DNA of 64,000 nt from Aurantiacibacter poecillastricola (lineage in GTDB: Bacteria > Pseudomonadota > Alphaproteobacteria > Sphingomonadales > Sphingomonadaceae): NCBI RefSeq assembly GCF_030730945.1, contig NZ_JAVAMS010000005.1:124246-188245 (forward strand), written 5' to 3'. Below are positions 57,582 through 64,000 of the stretch, piece after piece. A program made the translations under genes and the position numbers. Numbering within the stretch: position 1 is the first letter of the stretch; each line of letters starts with the position of its first letter. The notes under the pieces are model-generated. The model was not told the origin of the DNA. It was given only the letters and a program-made list of their open reading frames with translations, and ran no database searches.

Positions 57582-59696
57582 ATGAAACTGACACGCCAGA
57601 TCGCGACCGCCCTTTTGCTTGGAGCCGCACCCGCGGCCCTTGCACAACCCCTTGACCGCGAGGACATTTTCGATCTCGCCCGCGATGTCGACCGTGTCGA
57701 GAGCCTGCGTGCCGTGAAGGACCTGCAGCGCTTTTACGCCCAGTTCGCCCAGCACGGCATGGCAGAGGAGATGGCTGACCTGTTCACGGACGATGCCGAG
57801 TTTCACTGGGGCGACCAGACGGTAGTCGGCAAGGCAGCCATCGCTCGCTTCCTTCAAACGCGCATCGGTCCTCGCGGCTTGGCTCCCGGCGCCATCCATA
57901 CCGAGCTAATCGAGGATCCGCTGGTCAATCTCAGCGTCGACGGGCAGACAGCCGAAGGGCGCTGGATGGGCATGACCCTTGCAGGAGATGGCTCGGGCAA
58001 CACGGTGATCGAGGGGGGGATCTATGAGAACGACTTTGTTCTCGATCAGGGGATCTGGAAGATTTCGCGGCTCGAGTATTTCCCCCAGTACGATGGCAAT
58101 TACGAGGACGGCTGGCGCAATATCGGCAACACGGAGCTCGCGCAGTTCCCATTCCATTTCAGCGTGGACGAAACAGGTATCCCCATCCCCGAACCGGCAG
58201 GCAACGCGCCGCCGACGAACGCCACCCTCGCAGGCCTCGAAAGCCGCATAGCCGCCCTTAATATCGAGGACGATGTTCGCAACTTGCAGAACGCCTACGG
58301 CTACTATGTCGATCGCCGCATGTGGGATGACGTGGTCGACCTGTTCGCGCGTGATGCCACCGTGGAGATCGCCGGCACCGGTTCATATACGGGCCACGAA
58401 GGTGTGCGCGCCGCGATGGAAACGATGGGGCCGAAGGGGCTCGTCAGGGGCGTCTTCAATGACCATCCCATTTTTTCCACCCTCGTCACGGTCTCGCCCG
58501 ATGGCAAGGAAGCCATCACGCGGGGGATAGCGCTGGGGATGCTCGGCGCGGACGGAGAAGGCGCTTGGGAGTTCCAGGTCTTTCGCAATCGCTTCGTGAT
58601 GGAAGACGGCTTATGGAAATTTGCCGAACTGCGGCTATTTCCGCTCTTGCGCGCCGATTACGAAGAGGGTTGGGGTGCTGGCGGAATCCGCCATCTGGCG
58701 CACGGCGTTCTCCCCGCATTTGCAGAGCCGCATCCCGTCACCGGACAGGCAATAGCGATAGACGGCTTCACCCTTTCGGCCGACCCGGAGAACGACCGGC
58801 CCGGCGCCTCCCTCGTCGCTGCGGTCGGGGCCGATACCAATGACATAGCACGTTATCTCGAGGCGGAGCGCCGGCTGCGCCGGTCGTGGGCTTATGATGG
58901 CGTCGTGAACGTTTCGTCCGCGTACGGCTACTACCTTGACGAATTCGAATGGCAGGCGCTTGCCTCCATCTTCGCAAGTGAGGGCAACAAGCATTCGCCC
59001 TTCGCTGGCTTTTATCTCGGGCAGGATCGCATCCGGGCGGCGGCAACCGCAATGTGGGGCGAACCGCCGGAAACCCGGCCCAGCATATCGTTTCACTGGC
59101 GCTTCCAGCCTGTGATCCATGTCTCGCACGACGGTCGATCGGCTAATCTGCGAACCCGGCTGTTTCAGCCGCGCACGACGATCATCGGACGCGACACCGG
59201 CGACCGCATTTCCGATGTCGGCTTTAATTCCGGCATGTATCCCAACGATCAGGCAGTTTTGGAAGACGGGATCTGGCGGCTGTGGAGCCTGACGATCGAC
59301 GAGCATTACATGCTCAGCGAATTTCACGAAGGCTGGGCCGCTGTCGCTCCGACACCGCCGGGAGAAGGCGGTGGGCAGAGCGTGCTGGTGGAGCGACTTG
59401 CTCCCGATATCCTGATGACCGAACTGGGCCGTCGTGCCGAGCATTTCCGCGGCGGAACCGGAGTCACCTATACGTGGCCCGATATCCTCCCGATGTGGTT
59501 CCACTACAAGAACCCCGTCTCTGGACGCGTGCCGGATAACTACTGGCCCGACAGCGTACCGGGTCTCGACCTGCCGGAAGCGCGGCTGGTCGCACATGGC
59601 TACCAGATGCCGCCAAACGGTCCGCAGCGCGACGGCATTCACATAGAACTCACACCGCCCGAGGCGAACCTTATGAAGAGCAGCGAAGGGAATTGA
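57582..59696 (+). CDS. Secreted protein with three SnoaL/NTF2-like domains
   Basis: The 704-residue protein has a signal peptide (cleavage after about A-L-A-Q, residue 20). Three NTF2-like (SnoaL) units begin near residues 35 (L-Q-R-F-Y-A-Q-F-A), 228 (L-Q-N-A-Y-G-Y-Y-V-D) and 445 (V-S-S-A-Y-G-Y-Y-L-D). Each has a D-L-F/S-I-F aspartate-type segment and the later D-G-x-W-K/R-x-x-x-L strand. A C-terminal tail of about 110 residues follows. Single SnoaL domains are dehydratases, isomerases or cyclases; three in one exported chain is unusual. ATG at 57582 fits the signal peptide. It is divergent from the AraC gene. Periplasmic substrate transformation is inferred. Confidence 0.78.
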   Translation: MKLTRQIATALLLGAAPAALAQPLDREDIFDLARDVDRVESLRAVKDLQRFYAQFAQHGMAEEMADLFTDDAEFHWGDQTVVGKAAIARFLQTRIGPRGLAPGAIHTELIEDPLVNLSVDGQTAEGRWMGMTLAGDGSGNTVIEGGIYENDFVLDQGIWKISRLEYFPQYDGNYEDGWRNIGNTELAQFPFHFSVDETGIPIPEPAGNAPPTNATLAGLESRIAALNIEDDVRNLQNAYGYYVDRRMWDDVVDLFARDATVEIAGTGSYTGHEGVRAAMETMGPKGLVRGVFNDHPIFSTLVTVSPDGKEAITRGIALGMLGADGEGAWEFQVFRNRFVMEDGLWKFAELRLFPLLRADYEEGWGAGGIRHLAHGVLPAFAEPHPVTGQAIAIDGFTLSADPENDRPGASLVAAVGADTNDIARYLEAERRLRRSWAYDGVVNVSSAYGYYLDEFEWQALASIFASEGNKHSPFAGFYLGQDRIRAAATAMWGEPPETRPSISFHWRFQPVIHVSHDGRSANLRTRLFQPRTTIIGRDTGDRISDVGFNSGMYPNDQAVLEDGIWRLWSLTIDEHYMLSEFHEGWAAVAPTPPGEGGGQSVLVERLAPDILMTELGRRAEHFRGGTGVTYTWPDILPMWFHYKNPVSGRVPDNYWPDSVPGLDLPEARLVAHGYQMPPNGPQRDGIHIELTPPEANLMKSSEGN

Positions 59697-59735
59697 GGGG
59701 GATCGTCGCGGCTAGCTCGTCCCGCACAAAAAGGC

Positions 59736-59757
59736 GGCTCCGATAGCCGGGAGCCCT
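59736..59757. terminator. Bidirectional terminator between convergent genes
   Basis: GGCTCC (59736-59741) pairs with GGAGCC (59750-59755) around an 8-base loop. On the minus strand the stem is followed by CCTTTTT (AAAAAGG at 59728-59734 on the plus strand), a good termination signal for the MFS gene. On the plus strand CTTTC follows, serving the NTF2-repeat gene more weakly. Confidence 0.65.
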
Positions 59758-59763
59758 TTCGTA

Positions 59764-61053
59764 TCAGGGAGCGCGAAGGACTTCCACGTTCGGGCTTTCT
59801 TCCTCAAGATCGTGCAGTTCCCTGCCCGCCGTCTCCGGCAGCAGCAGCGTGGCGATCGCCACGAAGGCGATGCCAACGATCCCCAGGAGTACCATCGCAG
59901 TACTCAGATCCATGGTGAGGGCGACGATCGGCACGAGACTGACGAAAGCGGCGCTACCAGCCCGGCCGAAATTGTACGCGAATGCCTGTCCCGTTCCGCG
60001 CAGTTCGGTGGGAAACAGTTCGGTGAAATAAGCGCCGAAGCTGGCATACATGCCAAACTGGAAGAAGCCGTAGATCAGGCCCGTTGCACCCAGCGCGTAC
60101 ACATTGTCGCCAAGCGGCGCGTAGAGGTAGAACAGCGACGTAATCACGAAACCCGCCCCGAACAGACGGAACACCATCTGCCTCCCCACGGCATCGCTGA
60201 CGTAGGCATTGGTGAGGAAGCCGAAGAAGCCACCTGCACTGTTTATCATCACCAGGACGCCGGCGACGCTGATCGACAGGCCACGCTCCAGGCTAAGGAA
60301 AGCAGTGAGGTAGTTGCTGATGGAATAGGCTGCACCCTGCACGCCAAGTGAAAGCAGGGCAGCGAGTGATGTGGTTCGCAGCATGTTCGGCTTGAAGATC
60401 GCACCGATCGAATGCCGCTGGCCGGTCTCCTTCGCGCGCTTCGCCGCTTTCTTGAATATCTCGGAATCGTCCGCGTCTCGGCGGATCAGGAAGATCAGGA
60501 ACGCTGGCAGGATGCCGCTCCAGAAGACGATGCGCCAGCCCAGATCCTCCGGGAACAGGGCGGCGAAAGGTCCGGCGAGAAGCGCTGCGATACCCGAGCC
60601 GATGGCAGCGCCGCTATGCACGGTGCCGAGCGCCTTGCCGCGGTGCTTGGGATTGATCACTTCGCCAAGCAGCACCGCGCCTACGGCCCACTCCGCGCCG
60701 AAGCCGAAGCCTTGCAGAATGCGGAGCACTAGGAGCTGTTCGTAATTCTGCGCGAACCCGGAAGCGAAAGAGAAGAACGAGAACCACAGGATCGTAAGCT
60801 GGAGGATGCGCGCCCGGCCGTAGCGGTCGCACAACCAGCCTCCGATCCAGCCGCCGATGGCTGCAGCAAAGAAGTTGGAGCTGGCAATGAAACCCGCTTC
60901 GACCAGCGTCATGCCGAGCGCGGTCACCAGGATCGGGATCATGTAGGAATAGACGACGCTGTCGGCCATATCCATCGCCCAGCCTGCGCTGCACGTCCAG
61001 AAGATGCGGCGCGTCTTGCGGTTGGCTTCGCGATACCAGTCGAACATCGCCAT
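59764..61053 (-). CDS. MFS transporter (sugar/aromatic-acid porter type)
   Basis: The protein of about 429 residues has twelve predicted helices. A cytoplasmic G-G-W-L-C-D-R-Y-G-R-A-R motif lies between helices 2 and 3, R-I-L-Q-G-F-G-F-G-A-E-W in helix 4, and F-P-T-E-L-R-G-T-G in the second half. These are features of the metabolite:H+ symporter and aromatic acid (AAHS) families. It would import the pathway substrate across the inner membrane, completing the TonB receptor. Starts at 61074 and 61152 are possible; I chose the ATG at 61053, which has AGGGGA about 10 bases upstream. Confidence 0.82.
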   Translation of the reverse strand: MAMFDWYREANRKTRRIFWTCSAGWAMDMADSVVYSYMIPILVTALGMTLVEAGFIASSNFFAAAIGGWIGGWLCDRYGRARILQLTILWFSFFSFASGFAQNYEQLLVLRILQGFGFGAEWAVGAVLLGEVINPKHRGKALGTVHSGAAIGSGIAALLAGPFAALFPEDLGWRIVFWSGILPAFLIFLIRRDADDSEIFKKAAKRAKETGQRHSIGAIFKPNMLRTTSLAALLSLGVQGAAYSISNYLTAFLSLERGLSISVAGVLVMINSAGGFFGFLTNAYVSDAVGRQMVFRLFGAGFVITSLFYLYAPLGDNVYALGATGLIYGFFQFGMYASFGAYFTELFPTELRGTGQAFAYNFGRAGSAAFVSLVPIVALTMDLSTAMVLLGIVGIAFVAIATLLLPETAGRELHDLEEESPNVEVLRAP

Positions 61054-61297
61054 GAGCTGCTGTTCCCCTCCCATCCTTGTTGCCGCGTCCCACAAGACGC
61101 GCTCGAAGTCGAACAAAAGCCGAGACAAATCCCAGCCAAGATCGACGCGCAAGACTAACTGTGAGATTGTTTTCGGCTTGACCCGAACGGCCCATCAAAT
61201 TGCCGCCGAAGCTTTATTTCACGCCCGTGCAAAGTCCGCTTGAATGGCAGGAAATTCCTTCTCTATGCCTTCGATCTGGATGAAGAAGGAGGCTTCG

Positions 61298-62083
61298 ATG
61301 ACACAGCCTGAAGACCTGTTTTCGCTTACGGGGAAAACGGCTCTTGTAACCGGCGGCACCAGCGGGATCGGGGCGATGATAGCAAAGGGCCTGCTTCGGC
61401 AGGGAGTGCGCACCTACATCACCGGACGAGATCGAGAGCGGACCGAACAGGCAGCCCGAAAGCTGCAGGCAAAATCTGGTGGAGAATGCATCGGGCTGGC
61501 CGCGGATTTCGCTCACGCCGACGGACCAGCCGCACTGGCTCGCAAGGTGGCCGACCGCGAAGGCGCTCTCCATATCCTGGTCAACAACGCTGGTACGAGT
61601 TGCGACGGCGCGCTGTCCGAACTGTCCGTGGATGCCTGGGACGAGGTGATGGCCGTTAATCTCAGGGCGCCGGTATTCCTTATCCGGGCGCTACTTCCAC
61701 TCATGAAGGCCGCTGCATCGAATGAAGATCCTGCAAGGATCATCAATCTCGGCTCTATCGGCGGTCTGCACGTGCCCGGCTGGGAAGCCCACCCCTATGG
61801 AGCATCGAAGGCCGCGATCCATCATGTCACCCGCTCGCTCGCCAAGTCGCTGGGCGGTGACAGGATCACGGTGAACGCGATCGCGCCCGGGCCCTTCCCT
61901 TCGAAAATGCACGATGCCGACAGCGAGGCGACCCGCAAGGCTATCGCCAGTTTCATTCCGCTCGACCGGGCCGGACAGGCAGAGGATGCGCAAGGTGCGG
62001 TGATCTTTCTCGCTTCGCGCGCCGGCGCCTATGTAAACGGCCATATCCTCCCGCTGGAAGGCGGCTACATCGGAGCACTCTAG
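61298..62083 (+). CDS. Short-chain dehydrogenase/reductase
   Basis: The 261-residue classical SDR has T-G-G-T-S-G-I-G near residue 18 (NAD(P) loop), N-N-A-G near residue 97, catalytic Ser in N-L-G-S-I-G-G near residue 152 and Y-G-A-S-K near residue 170. It ends with the L-P-L-E-G-G-Y stretch common to fatty-acid and sterol/polyol SDRs. ATG at 61298 has AAGGAGG upstream. It starts a plus-strand run with the alcohol dehydrogenase, SnoaL and aldehyde dehydrogenase genes, an oxidation module. Confidence 0.86.
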   Translation: MTQPEDLFSLTGKTALVTGGTSGIGAMIAKGLLRQGVRTYITGRDRERTEQAARKLQAKSGGECIGLAADFAHADGPAALARKVADREGALHILVNNAGTSCDGALSELSVDAWDEVMAVNLRAPVFLIRALLPLMKAAASNEDPARIINLGSIGGLHVPGWEAHPYGASKAAIHHVTRSLAKSLGGDRITVNAIAPGPFPSKMHDADSEATRKAIASFIPLDRAGQAEDAQGAVIFLASRAGAYVNGHILPLEGGYIGAL

Positions 62084-62170
62084 CGCGCCCGCGCAACCGT
62101 TCACGCCGTCTGGATCAAGACGCCTGCAGCGACTTCCGCGAAAGCCACGTGCAGTTGCTGGGAGCGTGGC

Positions 62171-63325
62171 GTGACGGACGAGCGGGAATTAGTATTGCAC
62201 AACGTGCGCACGGTCCGTCACGGACTGGATGTAGCTGCGCACTGCGGCTCGGACCTTGCTGCCCTCGGGTGCTCGCGCGTGGCCCTCGTTACCAGCGCGC
62301 CGCTAAGGGACCTGTGCAAGGCCCCCCTGAAAGCACTGCATGAGGCCGATTGCGAGGCACTCGTTATCGATAGCGGCGACGGCGAGCCTACAACAGACGA
62401 TCTCGCCGCAGCCCTTCAGGCCGCGCGCGAATTCCAGGCCGATGCCGTCATCGGACTTGGCGGCGGCAGCGCGATGGACGTCGCCAAGCTCGTTGCCGCG
62501 CTCTATTCCGGCGACCAGGCACTTGGCGAAGTTGTTGGCATCGATCTCTTGCAAGGTCGCAAGCTCCCGCTGGCCTGTATCCCGACGACCGCTGGCACCG
62601 GCAGTGAAGTGACTCCGATCGCTATTGTCGAGGATATAGAGGCCAGGCTGAAGAAGGGCGTGGTAAGCCCGCATCTGGTGCCCGATTTCGCCTACCTCGA
62701 TCCGCGCCTGACTCGCAGCATGCCGCGCGGTGTCACGGCGGCTACGGGACTCGACGCACTTACGCATTGCATCGAGGCATTCACGAACAGGTTCAGCCAT
62801 CCGGTTGTCGACAACTGGGCGCTGGAGGGTATTCGCCTGACAGGCGAATACCTGGAACGCGCCTGCGCCGACGGCGACGACATGGAAGCGCGGTCCGCGA
62901 TGCTGAGGGCTGCGCACCTCGGCGGCATGTGTCTCGGCCCGGTCAACACGGCCGCAGTACATGCGCTGGCTTACCCGCTGGGTGGAGAGTTCCACATCGC
63001 GCACGGCATCGCCAATTCGCTGCTCCTACCGCATGTCCTCCGCTTCAATCTCGAAACGTCCCCGGGGCGTCTCGCGCTCGTAGCCGAAGCCCTTGGAATC
63101 GCGCGGAGCGGAGACGACACGGCTGACGCCCTTGAAGGTATCGAACGCATCGAGGCTCTCTCGGCGAATATCGGCATCGAGCGACACTTGTCATCCTTCG
63201 GCATAAGCGAGAATACGATCCCGCACCTGGCCGCTGCCGCGATGACAGTGCAGCGCCTTCTCTCGCGCAACCCGCGCGAAGTTACCGAGGCCGATGCCCA
63301 GGCGATCTACGCCGCCGCTCTCTGA
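62171..63325 (+). CDS. Iron-containing alcohol dehydrogenase
   Basis: The 384-residue protein is of the group III ADH/maleylacetate reductase type. It has G-G-G-S-A-M-D-V-A-K near residue 96 (NAD loop), P-T-T-A-G-T-G-S-E-V-T near residue 138, and D-A-L-T-H-C-I-E-A near residue 196. H-A-L-A-Y-P-L-G-G-E-F-H-I-A-H-G near residue 264 contributes metal-ligand His. The GTG start follows GGGAGCG. It may act as maleylacetate reductase in aromatic catabolism or as a simple alcohol dehydrogenase; the following aldehyde dehydrogenase fits the latter. Confidence 0.86.
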   Translation: MTDERELVLHNVRTVRHGLDVAAHCGSDLAALGCSRVALVTSAPLRDLCKAPLKALHEADCEALVIDSGDGEPTTDDLAAALQAAREFQADAVIGLGGGSAMDVAKLVAALYSGDQALGEVVGIDLLQGRKLPLACIPTTAGTGSEVTPIAIVEDIEARLKKGVVSPHLVPDFAYLDPRLTRSMPRGVTAATGLDALTHCIEAFTNRFSHPVVDNWALEGIRLTGEYLERACADGDDMEARSAMLRAAHLGGMCLGPVNTAAVHALAYPLGGEFHIAHGIANSLLLPHVLRFNLETSPGRLALVAEALGIARSGDDTADALEGIERIEALSANIGIERHLSSFGISENTIPHLAAAAMTVQRLLSRNPREVTEADAQAIYAAAL

Positions 63326-63353
63326 AACACATCCCCAACACCTTGAGGAGGAC

Positions 63354-63818
63354 ATGGCCACGATGGCTGACAAGGAATTGCTCGATCTGAATGCCGAACT
63401 GGCCTTGGTACTGGCCGACTACTGGCACGAAATCGATACCAACGGCGGGCGAAACGCTTCCGACTATTACATGCCGGACGCCGAGTTTCACGGCCCCTTC
63501 GCCTCCTATCACGGGGTGAAGAAGATCCAGCAGTTCTATGACTGGCGGCGGGAGCGTGGAGCCCGGCTCTCGATCCACAGCTTCACCAACTTCCGCGCGC
63601 ACTTTACCGGCGACGACACGGCCGAGACGACCTGTTTCATGTTTCTCTACGCCGCCGATGGCGAGAAGGTGCTGCCCACGCATCCGCCGATCACCATGTC
63701 GCTGCTGACGGACCGCTACGTGCGCCGGGACGGGCGATGGCTGTGTACTTTCAGGCGTTTCGAACATTGGTTCGAAGGCGATACGCCGGTCACCAATCCC
63801 GATCTCGACGAAGAATGA
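63354..63818 (+). CDS. SnoaL/NTF2-like protein
   Basis: The 154-residue single-domain protein has L-A-D-Y-W-H-E-I-D near residue 21, Y-Y-M-P-D-A-E-F-H-G-P-F, G-V-K-K-I-Q-Q-F-Y and a closing R-D-G-R-W-L-C-T-F-R-R. This is the SnoaL_4-type layout found among ring-hydroxylation and polyketide-cyclase-like enzymes. ATG at 63354 has GAGGAGGAC directly upstream. It lies 28 bases after the ADH gene and overlaps the aldehyde dehydrogenase start by 4, so it is in the same operon. It is related in fold to the secreted three-domain protein but has no signal peptide. Confidence 0.8.
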   Translation: MATMADKELLDLNAELALVLADYWHEIDTNGGRNASDYYMPDAEFHGPFASYHGVKKIQQFYDWRRERGARLSIHSFTNFRAHFTGDDTAETTCFMFLYAADGEKVLPTHPPITMSLLTDRYVRRDGRWLCTFRRFEHWFEGDTPVTNPDLDEE

Positions 63819-64000
63819 GTGCAGGCATGGAACGCGGCGCACTCGACGAAGGCGACCTCCTGCTATCCAGCGCCCTTGTCGGCGGGGAATGGGTGCGCGG
63901 CGACGGGGAGCCCATCGCGGTCGAGGACCCGTTCCTGCTGGAGCGGTTTGCCGAGGTGCCCAACCTCGGTGCGGAGGAGGCCGGGAGAGCCATCGCCGCT
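63815..64000 (+). CDS. Aldehyde dehydrogenase (partial, runs off right edge)
   Basis: The first 62 codons are visible, starting at the ATG overlapping the SnoaL stop (ATGA at 63815-63818). L-V-G-G-E-W-V-R-G at residues 21-29, then I-A-V-E-D-P-F and a later E-E-A-G-R-A-I-A-A are the N-terminal pattern of NAD(P)-dependent aldehyde dehydrogenases. Catalytic residues lie beyond the window. With the preceding alcohol dehydrogenase it would oxidise an alcohol to an acid. Confidence 0.68.
   Translation, partial: MSAGMERGALDEGDLLLSSALVGGEWVRGDGEPIAVEDPFLLERFAEVPNLGAEEAGRAIAA

Overview
The window is GC-rich, densely packed DNA from an alphaproteobacterium, most likely a sphingomonad of the Erythrobacteraceae/Sphingomonadaceae type. 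This rests on gene content and protein style (ExoA/ExoL/ExoY-type exopolysaccharide genes, a large TonB receptor beside amidohydrolase and SnoaL-type catabolic genes, many GTG/TTG starts and ATGA overlaps), not on any marker gene. I see no rRNA, intact tRNA, CRISPR array or insertion sequence.

Layout. (1) 1-4.6 kb: right end of an integrative island that continues off the left edge. It carries a RepA-like ATPase, a toprim primase-like protein, a winged-helix protein, an AlpA/excisionase-like HTH protein, hypotheticals and a P4-type tyrosine integrase. (2) 4.6-26.8 kb: an exopolysaccharide cluster with a Wzy-like polymerase, ExoY-like initiating transferase, ten glycosyltransferase genes, Wza-like export lipoprotein, Wzc-like co-polymerase/tyrosine kinase and an outer-membrane beta-barrel protein. 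A SleB-type hydrolase and a Crp/Fnr regulator are interspersed. (3) 26.8-33.6 kb: a lasso-peptide (RiPP) locus. In transcription order the minus strand encodes a 53-residue precursor (32213-32374), a PqqD-like RRE protein (B1), a B2 leader peptidase, an Asn-synthetase-like cyclase, an HPr-kinase-like kinase and an ABC exporter. A nucleotidyltransferase gene is divergent from it. (4) 34.3-43.1 kb: GH16 glycanase, CheB-CheR-PAS fusion, a second Crp/Fnr regulator, CBS protein, and a PCMT/erythromycin-esterase fusion. (5) 43.3-48.0 kb: a second polysaccharide block with pyruvyl transferase, flippase and two sulfotransferase-like proteins. (6) 48.3-64 kb: a catabolic cluster of unknown substrate. 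It holds two orphan NMT1-type binding lipoproteins, two amidohydrolases, TonB receptor, gamma-carbonic-anhydrase-like protein, AraC regulator, a secreted protein with three NTF2-like domains, MFS transporter, SDR, Fe-alcohol dehydrogenase, SnoaL protein and the start of an aldehyde dehydrogenase.

How the parts work together. Blocks 2 and 5 together supply initiation, sugar addition, flipping, polymerisation, export and possible pyruvate/sulfate decoration of an acidic polysaccharide, and the GH16 enzyme could trim it. The lasso locus is the most interesting system. Its precursor has a textbook leader (Y-x2-P-x-L-x3-G-x5-T-x), a core with one Cys in the predicted ring and one in the tail, and a C-terminal Ser. 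That Ser, next to a kinase and a nucleotidyltransferase, suggests a phosphorylated and further-modified lasso peptide. A 12-codon minicistron with a strong Shine-Dalgarno overlaps the precursor start, and a hairpin separates the precursor from the enzyme genes.

All identifications come from reading the sequence and remembered family motifs; no database search was run.
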